Both the position numbers and the translations under genes were made by a program. A DNA stretch of 64,000 nt. It comes from Tetrahymena elliotti 4EA. Lineage: Eukaryota > Ciliophora > Oligohymenophorea > Hymenostomatida > Tetrahymenidae. Under the pieces are notes generated by a model. The model was not told where the DNA came from. It ran no database searches and was given only the letters and a program-made list of their open reading frames with translations. The DNA lies in the NCBI GenBank assembly GCA_000231825.2, contig JH720305.1, forward strand, positions 750,160-814,159. Direction: 5' to 3'. Below, piece by piece: positions 13,075 through 25,800 of the stretch. Numbering within the stretch: the stretch's first letter is position 1; every line of letters begins with the position of its first letter.

Positions 13075-14713
13075 ATGTCAGAAGAATAAGGTAAAGTAAA
13101 ACATAGCATAGAGAATCAAAAACTATAGCTTAAAAAAATATTATATAAAATAATTAGTTAATTTAGACTTTGAAGTGAAGATTCCAGATATTCAAGTATA
13201 ATATAGCATTTTTATTTAGGATTAATAATAATTTTTATATTACCTAAAAAGGAAGGATCAGCTTTAGATCAAGAGTAGAATACATTCTTAGATTAAAACA
13301 TTTCTTTAGATCCAGAAAGCAAATAGTTCAAGGCATAGCAATAAGGTTTAAATTATGATCCTGAATCTTAACAATTAACTTCAGGCAAAGGCTAATAAGA
13401 ACCTTATGATTATGATAATGAACCACCATTGTTAGAAGGTAAAATAGGATAATTTGATATTTCATAAACATTTAACAAAAGCTCAGTAAATATAAAATTA
13501 TTTAAGAGATATTAGTTCAACAAACATATTTGAATTCGCATTTAGTTGACTTTAAGTATTTAGTGTAACGTTTTTCTGTAATAAATAGATTTGGGAATTG
13601 ATCTTAAGTTAATCAAAGAGAGAATCATTCAAGTATTTATGTTTTAATAAGGCAAAGCTTAGTTCCATGAAGACCCAGATTTATGTGGTCCTCTCCTCCT
13701 TTGCTCTTTGTTAGGATTTCTTATGATGTTAGTAAAATAGAATTTAGCATTTTTAAAAAGTTTGTCATATTTAATATCCCAAATAGATAAAGCATTTTTT
13801 ATGAAGTTGATAAAATTTTTAACAATCAAAAGGATTAATTTAAAAATTTAGATTAATAAATTAGAATTTGTTAGTGGTATTCATCTACTTCTCCTTAATT
13901 TATTACAAAAATAAAAAGAAATTTAATACAGTACATTAACATTTAAATTAAATAATATATTTTATAATTAAATCTAGTCTGCTAAGTTATAGTTTGGTTA
14001 TGTATTTGGCTATGGAGTATTTGGATCAATTTTACTTTATATTATTTTCAACTTGCTCCTTTAAGAGGTAAACAATTTAACAACTTACTAACAAAAATTT
14101 TATTTACCTTTTATCTCTAAATAAATAGTATAAAAAAATACCTCTATATACCTTGATAAGTATTTTAGGCTACTGTATCCTTCCAATAATAGCTTTGGCA
14201 TTTATCAATATAATTCTCACATTAAAAAGGTAAAAAATCTCAATTGATATAAAAGATCTAAATTAATATTTTAAACATCAAACATAACATTCAACTAAAA
14301 AACTAAAAAAGCTTATCAAATCAAAAATAAACAAGAAAGTTTGAAATTAATTTATTATGAAAAAAATAAGGCAAATAAATAAAAATAATTCATTTAGTTA
14401 TTTTTTTAATTGAGAATATTTCTTAAAATCATTTCAAATGAATAAAAACTTAAATGTAATTTCAACTTTTTTATTATTTTTTAAAAAGTGGATTTTTGGG
14501 AATAACATTAGCTTTTATTAGTTCTTTAGGTTCAACCTATCTTTCTATTTAACTCATCAACCAAGTAATAAATATCTAAATAGAAAGAATATTTTTTAAT
14601 TGTTATTTTTAAACTTAAAATTAAAGGGATTTGATTTGTTTGAAAAGAAATATTTAATTGCATATCCTACCTTTTTATTTTATTCAACTTTTGTACTCAT
14701 CACCATTTTCTGA
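13075..14713 (+). CDS. YIP1: YIP1/YIPF5-family Golgi and ER-exit membrane protein
   Basis: Eight short exons (13075-13090, 13167-13195, 13252-13438, 13589-13731, 13978-14067, 14129-14229, 14489-14564, 14627-14713) join in phase to 242 codons plus TGA. Yip1 proteins are five-pass membrane proteins that bind Rab GTPases and act in ER-to-Golgi transport. The family signature is plain: DYDNEPPLLEDLGID before the first helix, then DPDLCGPLLLCSLLG, KLQFGYVFGYGVFG, ILGYCILPIIAL and the terminal EKKYLIAYPTFLFY. Length is close to the 257 residues of human YIPF5. The cytosolic N-terminus is Gln-rich because of TAA/TAG codons. Exons 1 and 2 (16 and 29 nt) are assigned by phase and splice sites only and are the least certain part. 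Confidence 0.93.
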
Positions 14714-15494
14714 TTACTTTTACTGCAGACTATGAGAATTTCATATATTTGCTAATTCATATGATATTTCTTTAAAACATTAAATAATTAGACCTTTATT
14801 TAAATTAAAATAAAATATATTCATAAATTTTATGTAAAATATATTTGTATGTAATTTAAGTATTAACTGAATATCAAAATTTATTTAAATTTTTAGTTTG
14901 TTAAAATTATAATATTTTAATCTAAAATGTTTCATGTTTATAAATTAAAAAGCATCCTAAATTTAAAAAGTAAAGTCAGTGAGTGATTCGATTTTGTTTA
15001 ATTGAAATTTGATTCTCCCAAAATAGATGATATTTAAAACGTCCATACATATTAAAAGAATTCTAATACAAATTATTTAAAATTCAAAAATATTCTATTA
15101 TTTTATTTGATAGAATAAACAAATCAAAAAAATTTTAATGGTTTAAATTTATCGAAAGGTATGAGAGTCAAAATAATTTTTTAAGAAATTAAATGTTTAA
15201 TATGGAAATATCTTTCAGAAAAAGCCTTTAAAATATATTTAAAAAACCTATTTTAGACATATTAAACAAACAATAAAAAGAAATAATCTAGTTTAGTATT
15301 AAAGAATTACCCACCATTTACTGGAAAGAATGAATAATTCAAAAATATTGTCAAATTATAATTAGTTATTTTTTTTCTCAAGAATTATGGACAAAGCTAA
15401 TTTTTATAAAAGAGTTATGCTTTATGAACTAAACTGATAAAATAGAAATGTATTTTCATGAATTTATCTTTTATTTCTCCACAAACAAATATTT
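14714..15494. other. Intergenic downstream of YIP1
   Basis: AT-rich sequence with no frame that can be supported and no clear terminator or polyadenylation motif that could be told apart from background A-runs. Confidence 0.6.
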
Positions 15495-15638
15495 ATGAAG
15501 GTTGCTTATTTAGGATAAAGTTATGAGGTCAATAACTAATTTTAGTTTTATTCTTTTATCATTTAGAAAGTTATGGATGTTGCCACTCATTTTGAATAAA
15601 AGTTATTGGTGCATAAATAATTCTTATTTTGTGGTTGA
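15495..15638 (+). CDS. Doubtful 47-codon ORF
   Basis: An ATG-to-TGA frame beginning MKVAYLGQSYEV, with mixed amino-acid content rather than the Lys/Ile/Asn/Phe bias of neighbouring random frames. It could be the first exon of a small gene that continues after an acceptor near 15740, where two frames stay open. No family is recognised and no length or motif supports a function. It may equally be chance. Confidence 0.15.
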
Positions 15639-16040
15639 AATAAATTATTCAGTGACTAACATATTTATTGTTTGTTTGTTCTTTTTTGATTTGAGTATTA
15701 TTTTAAGTAACACAAATTCGATATTTTTGTTATTTTTTAGGAGGAGTGTATTAAAAGATAAATTGGTGGTTTCTATTAATCATAAACTTTTTACTCAGCA
15801 ATGCTATCAGAAATCCTAATACAAAATTAACAAAGAAAATGGAAATAAAATTTAACTTTGAAATAACCACATGAAAATGTTTGAATCTAGCGAAAACAAA
15901 TAGAATATCTCGTTTATCTCGTTTTGAAAGATGTGTAAATGTTCAACTAGTTCAACATTTAGTTATATAAAAATTTCTTATCATTCTCTTTTTAATGTAA
16001 TGTAAATCAAGATTTTTGTTAAGAAACATAATTAATTTTG

Positions 16041-16457
16041 ATGGATTCGACTTAAAAAATCAAATATGATAACCTTAGATTAAACTTAAAAGGTGGTAAT
16101 GATAATCAATTTAATTTGAGTTGCAAATTCGAAGATAAATGGAGTGATGATAATGTTAATTTTATCTATTTGCATTTAGTAATATTTAAACATATTGTGG
16201 ATAATAAATATTTTTCATTGTAGTTATTGATAATTAATGTGTATATTTGATGGAACTTTGTAACATTTTTTGAAATTGAAGAATTTTCTATTTTTGACAG
16301 GCTATATATTAAGACTCTAAAAGCTTAATTAAATACTGATGAAATACTTAACAAAATTAATAACTTAATTTAACTAAGTTAAGACAGTTTAAAAGAAATT
16401 CAAATATGGTTCATTCAGATACATTTCTAATGGTTTTTATTATTAGAAATAAAATGA
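16041..16457 (+). CDS. Putative small two-exon gene of unknown function
   Basis: ATG at 16041 opens a frame (MDSTQKIKYDNLRLN...) with balanced, hydrophilic content including CKFEDKWSDDN. A donor at 16223 and an acceptor ending at 16300 (tttttgacag) would join it in phase to a second exon rich in LNTDEILNKINN and LSQDSLKEIQ, which reads like an amphipathic helix, ending at TGA 16455-16457. The product would be about 112 residues. The donor is gttatt, not the usual gtaa/gtat, which weakens the model; without splicing the frame ends near 16254. No known family is recognised. Confidence 0.33.
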
Positions 16458-17799
16458 ATCCAGAAATTATTTTTAGTGGATATCAAATTTATTAACATTT
16501 ATTATAGCTTTATATGCAAAAAATTTTCTTTTAGTATTTAAAAAAAGCTAAGAGTTTTTAGGTTTAAGTTAGAGCAAGAAGTAAAAAAATAGATTTTTTT
16601 TATTTATTAAACTGTAATTTGAGTTATCTAGTTGTATATCTGAAGTGAATTTTAAATTTTGATCTATATTTATAATATTTGTTCATTAGAATTAGTAAGT
16701 TAAAAATTGTAATTTCATTTAATTAAAAGTGCGTCAAAATGTATTAGATAAGTCTTTAATATATTCTATTAAAATTTCCAAGGATTCTCACTAATTAATA
16801 CTTGACAAAATATTATTACAGTTTTAACTTACTATACCCCGTGATAAATGGGTCTTAGTGAGCTATTTTACTTTTAAATATTCAAGATATTTCAATTTTA
16901 ATATCATTTTATTTTTTTCTTTAAAGGCTTTTGTTGGGAGAATTCTAGAATTGTATTCATTATTAATGAAATAATTATTGAAAAATTTGAAAGTTTTACT
17001 AATTTTAGAAATTGAAAACTATTTTTGTTGCTTTTTATTTTAATGAATGAAGATAGGAAGTCAAAAGTAACATATTTACAATTAATTTTGGCTAGATAAA
17101 TGATTTGGTAGACTTATAATCAAGTTTATTATTTTTATAATAAGATAAATTTAAAAATACTATTATAAAAGATTTTTTAATTGTCAGAAGAGAATGAATA
17201 AATAAATGAATGTGTAAATAAAGGATTGAGCAAAAGAAAATTTAATTAAGATGGGGCATTTAAAATCGATCTAAAATACTGTCTTAAATTATAAAATATT
17301 AATAAAAAATACAAAAAAATTCAAAGCAAAAAACAGACAAGAAATAATTAAAAAAGAAATATATAGTAAAAAGACTATAAAGACGAGTTAACTTGACTGA
17401 CATAAATAACAAATAGAATATAAAATCAAAGAATAAATCCTTATTAATATATAAATAAATACACATAATTACCAAATTATAATTAAAGTAACTAAATAAT
17501 ATCAGATTTATAGTTATTACCCATTTTTGAAAGCAGAAACTTAATAAATAAATAAATCAAAACGGATTTATTGCGCATTTAGCATACTGACCTCATCAAT
17601 AAAAAATAAATCAAACGATAATAAAAATCTAAGATACATATTGATTACTTTATATTCATAAATTGATAACTACTAGCAACTACCTCATCAATAATTATTA
17701 AATACCAAAAAATTTTAATAAATCCACACTCAATAATAAAAACTACATTCTACTTAATCATTAATTAATAATAGATCGATATATACACATTCATCTTAA
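16458..17799. other. Intergenic upstream of the aminotransferase
   Basis: AT-rich sequence, increasingly A-rich toward 17800. It probably holds the promoter and 5' UTR of the downstream gene. No motif can be named. Confidence 0.6.
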
Positions 17800-19853
17800 A
17801 TGAGCTAGTAACATTTTAAAAGTGCAAAACGTCTTTAGGGTTTTGAAAATAAGCGTGTCCAAGACATATTCACACCTCTTGCTAATGAGACTAAGTCTAT
17901 TAATTTGGGTCAAGGTTTTCCTAACTGGGCTCCTCCCACCTTCTTCTAGGAATCCATTTCTAAGCATGTCCAAGAGTCTAGTCACTAGTACACTCGTGCT
18001 TATGGACATTAAAAGTTGATTAATGCTATTGCTAATTTCTATTCTCCTCTTTTCAATAGACAGATTAATCCTTTGACTAATGTTTTAGTTTCAAATGGTG
18101 GTATTGCTTGTCTTTGTAACGCCTTTTTGGGTATTGTTGATCCTGGTGATGAAGTTATTTTAATAGAGCCTTCATTTGATTGCTATCGTGCATAGATTAT
18201 GATGTCTGGAGGTATAGTACGTTCTGTACCTCTTGAGCCTAAGGGCAAAGTCACTAAAAATGATTTAGTTAGACGTGGCCTTGACGACTTAAAATACACT
18301 GAATAAGACGAATGGGATCTTGATTGGGATTTGCTTGAAAGATCTTTTAATGAAAATACTAAAGCCATTCTTATAAACAGTCCCCATAATCCAACAGGCA
18401 AAATATTTAATCAACAAGAACTTGAAAGATTTGCTGAAATCATTAAGAAATATGATCGTGTCGTTGTTATTTGGGATGGAGTTTATGAAGCCCATGCTTA
18501 TGATAGATACGAGCCTTTATAAATACCCAGAATTGCTAATATTCCTGGAATGTGGGAAAGAACAATCTCAGTCAGCTCTGCAGGAAAGCTCTTTTCAGCA
18601 ACTGGAGTCCGCATTGGCTGGGCAGTAAGTTTTTATTCATTTTAATAAATAAAGCCAAGCAAAAAGACATAGTTTCTGTTGATTATTTTTATTCTACTTT
18701 GAAAATTTTGAAAAGATTTGATGATTCTTCAATCAAAAATCCAAAAAAAAGATCAAAATGACATTTCTTATCAATAGCAATTAAAATAATAATTGTACAT
18801 TTAGATAGATAATTCACTCGTCACACTTCCTTTTTCTCTTTTTTATTACAGCACTCTCGTTTCTTCAATTATAACAAAAAGTGCACTCTTACCCCTTACT
18901 CTTCTTTTTAATTTTTTTTAGCTGACGTAATCATCAAAAATTTTAAATAATTTAATCATAAAGTGAAATTTTGATAAGAAAGAAAGGAAATAACTTATAC
19001 TAACAAACAGCCAACCAAGCAATTTATCAGTAAGAAAAACAATCAATCAAATAAACAAGCAAATTGATTCAATAAAATTCAAGTTTTTTTGTTAACAACT
19101 GATAAAAGACAAAGTCCTATTAATATTTTTGAAAAAAAGTAGAATTTAAAAATCTTCATAATATTTTACCCACAAAGACTTTTCTTGGTTTTTTAATAAA
19201 ATTTTACTATTTCATCAATTAAATTTATTTATTTATTTAATAAATAGATCGGTCCTGAGCATTTGATTAAATGTGTTGCTGCATTCCATTAATATAATGG
19301 ATTTTGCATTTACGGTCCATTACAAGAAGCTATTGCTGATACACTAGAATAATCCTTAAAATGCGATTATTTCTAAGATTTTAACAAAAAGCTCAAAGAA
19401 GGTCGTACAAGACTAGTGAAAGAATTGATAAGTTCCCCTATTAATTTTAATATATATATCCCTGAAGGTGGTTGTACTATTTTAGCTGATATTTCTAATA
19501 TAGAAGTACCTGAATTTTATTACACAAATCCAGAGTCAGATCGCCCATATACTAAAGATTATGCTTTCTGTCTTTGGCTTTGTAAAGAAAAAGGTGTTGT
19601 TGCATTACCATGCTCTGCTTTTTATTCAAAATAATATGCCCATATTGGCTAAAATTTAGTTAGAATTGCTTTTTGTAAAACGGAAGAAACTCTTATTGAA
19701 GCTGGTAAAAGAATGGGATCTATTTTACATAAATAAAACTAAACACATAATTTATTAAATAAAATTGACAAAACAAATACTCAGCATAACAATAAATAGT
19801 AATAAGACCATCAAGAACTTGTTTAAATATAAGAAAAAAGAATTTCAGTATGA
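17800..19853 (+). CDS. Kynurenine/cysteine-conjugate aminotransferase (class I PLP enzyme)
   Basis: Two exons (17800-18624 and 19248-19853) join in phase 0 across a 623-nt intron to 476 codons. The protein follows kynurenine aminotransferases end to end: NLGQGFPNWAPP near the N-terminus, PSFDCYRAQI, INSPHNPTGK, VVIWDGVYEAHAY, and the PLP-binding lysine in SSAGKLFSATGVRIGW (Lys263), then IYGPLQEAIA and NLVRIAFCKT. These cytosolic or mitochondrial enzymes transaminate kynurenine to kynurenic acid, and often glutamine and cysteine conjugates, with a 2-oxo acid. The start ATG is followed by SQQHFKSAKRL, matching the usual short N-terminal lead. After the family's normal end (GSILHK) the frame continues for about 38 Gln/Asn-rich residues because TAA is read through; this tail may be real coding sequence. 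Confidence 0.95.
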
Positions 19854-22800
19854 AAAAATTAACAAACAAATAAACAAATTTTTTGAACTACCATAATTAA
19901 TAAAAAAGAGTTTGTAAAGTATAGTAACTCTATATAAATATCACCTCAATATATTTCAAGTGTAATTATAATAATTAATATTTTTATGAGACGAGACACT
20001 TTAGTCTTAAGAATTCTAAAAAAAATAATTAATTAATTAAAACTCATCTTTTTTTCATAAAGTCGTCATATTATAGTGATATAATAAAGTAAAATCAATA
20101 AATTTTGTCTTAACAATTGTCATACAAAACTCCCCACAAATCTCATCAACAATAAATGTTTAATAATTGGTTAATTAATAACCCTATGTATTTCATGTTA
20201 ATAATACTCTTGTATACAAATTGTTAATGTATTATTTTCTTAATTTCTTCTATTAATAAAATAGCTCTTATTTTTTCAAAAAATCATTGAAAACCACAGC
20301 GCATACTCCCTTACTGTCTTGATATAGAAAAAAATTCTATACAAAAATTCTCAATATGTTTTCACTTAATTAAATTCTTAATAGGAAAAAATAATGATTT
20401 TATTGAATTAAAATTTTCAAAAAGTTTTATTTTGAAATTCTTAAAAAAGAATATAAATTTAAAGATGGAATTTGGTTTAAACTAAATGGATGCTATAAAA
20501 ACATTTAACTATTATCCAAATCTAATTTTCCTCTTCCAGTTTTAAAAAATCAAAAAATATTGGTTTTTGTTATTTTAATCAACTTTGCAGAAATTAATTA
20601 AATTCGTTTCCTGAATTTTTAAAATTATTCTTAAAGAAAAAGTTTATTTATGGATTCCAAAAACTTGAAGCTTCAAAGGTCATACTTTCTCAAGTTATTT
20701 GGATCTTTTACAATTATTATCATTGTATTTTAAAGTTTAATTTTGAGTAATTATTTTACAGTAGAAATTTTCTAACATAGAACATATTAGGTAGTTGAAA
20801 ACAATAGTTCTAATTGATTATTGCCTTACTAGTTATTTTTCATAAATTTTCTCCTAAAATAGTGAAAAAATGACAAATTATGAACAGAAGAGTATTATTT
20901 GGCTCAGCTATAGACAAATTGTTTTTTATAAAATTAATATGTAAAAAAAATAATACATATTTTGAAATTACGTCTTTGCAAAAAGCATATTAACTTAATC
21001 TTTAATTAATATCAAAAACCCCGAATTATGAAGCAAATTAAATCTTAATTACTTAATTATACTTTTGAACTACAATACCACAATAGAAAAACGTTTTTAA
21101 ATTAGAAATAAAATAAATTTTAAAGATAAGTAAAAAGTGTAAAGATAATTCTATTTTTTAAAAGTTCACACTCAATTCATGTTAAAAAATTTTAGAATTT
21201 TATCATTCAAATTGAAAAAGACAAAACAATTTCATGCTATCAAAATTAAATAATGATTTTTTTGACAATGAATAATCAAAAAATCTAATTTGCTATCAAG
21301 AATTATCAAAAATTATTTAATAAAACAAATAAAAGAGGATTTACTTTCATTAAAACTTTAATTTGTTGATTTTTTTCTTAATTTATTTTTTAAATGCAAA
21401 GTAATTTATTAAGCTTTCAAGTTTATAGAAAATTAAAATTTATTTTTTAGAGGATTTTTTATTCGCTAAATTATTTAAAACTTAATTTTCTTTAGAATAT
21501 TTATTAAAAAAATTTTTTTTTTCAAAATAATAAAATTTAATAAATTGTGTTTAATTTTTTTGGAAAAATTAGAAAGATATAATTGAAATTTTAAAAAAGT
21601 TAATAATGCTATTAAAAATTATTCTTTAATTTATCAGCTTAGAAATTAAACAATAATTTAGAACAATTTTAATCGATTTGTTTAAACATTTTAATTTTTT
21701 CATCGAATTGCAACAAATAAATAAACTTTTCCAATTCTACCTTTTAAAAATACATATTTTAATTCTAATTTAAATTAAATAATATGCAATTCAGTCAACT
21801 ATTATGGAACATACATGATGAGAATAAATTTTAATGATTAATTTTAGTAAAAATTTGTGTTTTCAAGTTTAAATAAAATAATCAATACTGAATAATTAAA
21901 TTCTTCTAATAAAAACTATGAAAAAATAGAAGAATATGAAAATGAGTAAATTAATTTTATTTTTTTTATTTTGACAAAATGGTTTATGCTTCTGTATAGT
22001 CAATTAACATAGAGTATGATAAAATTAGTATTAATTTTGGGTTTATTTTTCATTAAATTAAGCTTATTCAATATAAGTAGAAACTTTAAAAAATATATCT
22101 TTTAATGCTTTTGATATTAATATTTAAATTAATAATACTATTCTAAATTAAATAATTAAACTCATATTGATTTAGGCTTTTATAATAGATATTTATTAAA
22201 TATTTATTTAATTGCTATCAATTTCCAAAAAATAATCTTAATTGAATAGATACTTTTTTAATAAAGTTTTCTACTATTAATTAAATTAATTTGATTTTTA
22301 TCTGATTCAATTTTTTCTTAATTTCCATTATGAATAAGAGAATCATAATTAAATTTAAAATATTGAAAAATTTTATGAAATTTTATTTTTGAAATAAAAT
22401 AATTTATTTCCTTTGTAAAAAATTATAAATAAAAATTTATAATTGAAAGAAAATAATATTTACTATCACAATCTTTATCAAATTTATTTTAAAAATTGTT
22501 TGATTTGTTGTTCAATCATAAAATATAAATTATCAAAAATCTAAAATCAACAATATTTAAATTTTAAAAAAAATTATTTCTTAATTTAAATAGTAAGGAA
22601 TTAACAATAAATTAAAACTACAAAGCCCAATCATCAATTAGTGAGTTTATTTTCTTGATACCATAACTCTAAGTGTTTAATATCTGATATTTTTACCTAT
22701 TGAGAAAATTACTTCTCTAAAAAAACCTTCTTTGATTTAAATTAACTTCGTTTCCCTTATTGTATTAAATTTTTGATCAGTATAAAATTCAGGTTTGATA

Positions 22801-25800
22801 ATAAATTGTATTTTTAAAAAAATAATAGAAATTTTAGCCGAAATTATATTTTTAATAATAAACGTAGAGACCAATAAATAAACAATATTGATAATTTAAA
22901 GGTTTTTTATATGAATTTTGAAGCTAAAATGATATTTTAATTTTATTTTTTAAAAGCTAATTATCAAGTTTTTTCTAATGATTCATAAAATGCTGAATTT
23001 AAAAATATAAAATTAAAAATAAAAATTATTTTAAAAATATTTCATTTTATTTAATGAAAAATAATGATTTAGAAATAAAAAATTCTCAAATAATCTGTCT
23101 GAAAAAAGTGTTATCTTTTTTTAAATAATTTTATGAGGTAACAAAAGTTAAATATTTTTTTTAATTTGATTTATATTATTAATAGTCTATGATAAATAAG
23201 TATAAAAGAATAGATTTCTACTAAATATCTATTTCAACAATAATTAATTAGATAGAATGATTAGAAAAAATAAAACAAGCATTATATTTAATTATAAAAA
23301 AATATCATAGAAATTTTTTAACTTTCGCAAACAATAATGAATAATCTTTAACATAAAAAATGTAAATAGGATGAAGACATAAAATTAAATTAGTTATATA
23401 TGTAAATTATCTATTATTAAACAAAAAATACAGTGGCTAATTATCAACTTTTAAAAGGAAAAATAAATTTTGAGTAAAAATTATAATCTGTAAAATAAAC
23501 TTTTCTTTGTTTTATAATAATTAAAAATGTAAATATTATAATCAGTTAATCAAGATTAAATAATTTTTATTTATTTATTCGATGGATTATCTTTTATTTC
23601 ATAAAATCAGATTTATGTTTTTATAATAAAAAAAAATATGATCTTACTTTAATTATTTTCCACATATTTAATAATATTACTCTTTTCTTATTGTATATTA
23701 GTCAATCAATTACAAATTAACAATTTTAATTATTATTTTTGGATAAATTATTCTGAAAATTTCTTTACTTTTAATCTTTCCAGATGTAAATTCCTTAAAC
23801 TGATTAACACTAAAAATAGGATCAGCCCAGATTTATTGATTAAGCTATTATCTTTATATTTTTTATTTTACTTTTAAAAACAAATGGGTATTGAGAAATC
23901 TATGGCTAATTTATCAATTTAATTCAATTGATGTCATTCAAAAATTTCTAAAAAAATATAGGATTTAATGTAATCTTTGAAATCTTATATATATAAATTT
24001 AGATGAAATAAATATTAATAGAAAGTAAATATTCTGAAATATTTTGAGGAGGTTTTCTTTAAATTTTAGGTAAATACTTTCCCAATTAACTTAATATTTT
24101 CTAATTAAAAGAATATTTTCTCTAATATTTTTCATTTTTTTTGTTAGTGAAACTCTGTGCTAAAAATAGGAAAATAAAATCAATCAAATAAATTATTTTG
24201 AAAAACAATAAATTTTGTTTGAATATGAATAATTCTTTTACTTAATAACAGATAAATATTAAGAAATTTTTTGATTTAGAAAGAAATTTGAAAATTAAAT
24301 TGATGATATTTATTACGCTATTTTCATCACTAAAATCTTGATTATTATATAACTACTAATTTTTATTTCAATTATTATAAAAAAAATTGTTCACTTTCTT
24401 TTTAGAACCTCAATTAGAAAAGTTTTAGTATTTTCATTCTAAATTTTTTCTATTGCTTAACAGATTCATACTAAATAATAAATACAGTAAGAAAATTTTA
24501 TTAAAAAATTAAAAAAAGATAATAAGAGACAGTTTTTAATATATAAAAAATAGTAATAGTATAATTAAAGCTATTTATAGTACATCTATATTAAGTTTTT
24601 TGTATGTATTTGAAGTGATTAAGTAATTAAATACATTTGTTTATGCAATAACAACATAAAATACAGTTTTAAAATTCGATAGGTTGGTTGGTTGATTGGA
24701 AGGGAGGTAATATATTAATTTATATATAGAAGTAGTAAATTTAAAGTAGATTTTGTTTATTTTTGAAATAGAGATCTTTATTTTAATTTGTTTATGCTTC
24801 GGTGTTTGTTGATAAATTTTCTCTTAGTTTACCATTTAAGGGCTTTAAGAGAGAGTAATTTATTTTGATTATTTGTAATTTGAATTTTAAGTTTTGAGTT
24901 TTCTAAACGAAAATAGATATTTTATTTTCTTATTTCTATTAGAAATAAAGAAAATGCTTTGAGATTATTGAATGATTATCATCAAGCAAGAATTAGAAAA
25001 CTCAAATAATTTCACTTAGAGGTATTTTATTTCAATTGATAAAATTAGTTTTAACAAAAGGTGTTCTTTCAAAAGGCTAAGTGTAAGTGTTAAATTTAAA
25101 GTGACCTGAATTGTTGTTGTTTCCATTATTAAGGAATTAGGAATTGTCATATTTGCTTTAACTGGTAGTATTTTCAGAGTTTATCATCATATTAATAGCA
25201 GGAGTGACAAAGTTTCTGCCACTTCCACAGTTAATGCTCGACATAGAGCTCATTCTTAGGGTTACAGACTTCAAAGTGTTAGCGATTGTACTCATTTATA
25301 TTGGTAATGTGCGTTTTTTAAAGTAGATTTTGGTATTTAGTTTATAAAGTTGTTGATTATATTTTTATCAGATTTTTTTTTGAGATCTGGTTTTTTTACT
25401 TTTTATTATTTATAATTTTTTTTCTCCTGGACTGGAGGCAACTTTTAAATTAAATCAGCGGAAGAATTTAATTATTTTTTACAAAGTGAATTAATGCGTA
25501 ATCGTTTTCACTAAATATAAAAAAATACATGCTAATTATTCACATACTCTGCAAGTCTTTTAAATGAATGTATTCGTGTCTATGTATGTATGTATGTTAT
25601 ACTTTTTTTGAATGAAAGGATACTAACTTTTCATCTGGTTCATTGATTCTTCTTTTGAATGAATTAAGGCTGCATAAAAAAAATTTTCAAAATTTCAAAT
25701 TTGAGAACAACCTAAAATGTAAGCAGAAATAACCATGAAAATCTAATTACTTGGTTCGTAATTTAAAATGCAGCAGAAATGGGCCATTTTGCTCAGAAAT

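Noticed and set aside
15523..15819. 98-codon plus-strand open frame under the standard code
   Set aside because: Composition is Phe/Ile/Leu/Ser-rich, typical of random AT-rich sequence, with no motif.
17791..18628. Several open frames on both strands over the aminotransferase exon
   Set aside because: They overlap the well-supported PLP-enzyme frame, which carries all catalytic motifs; the others are shadows.
24676..24700. Possible chromosome-breakage sequence around GGTTGGTTGG
   Set aside because: As I recall the 15-base Tetrahymena motif, about five positions differ and the flanks do not match; also no telomeric repeats nearby. The same holds for a GGTTGGTT near 36710.
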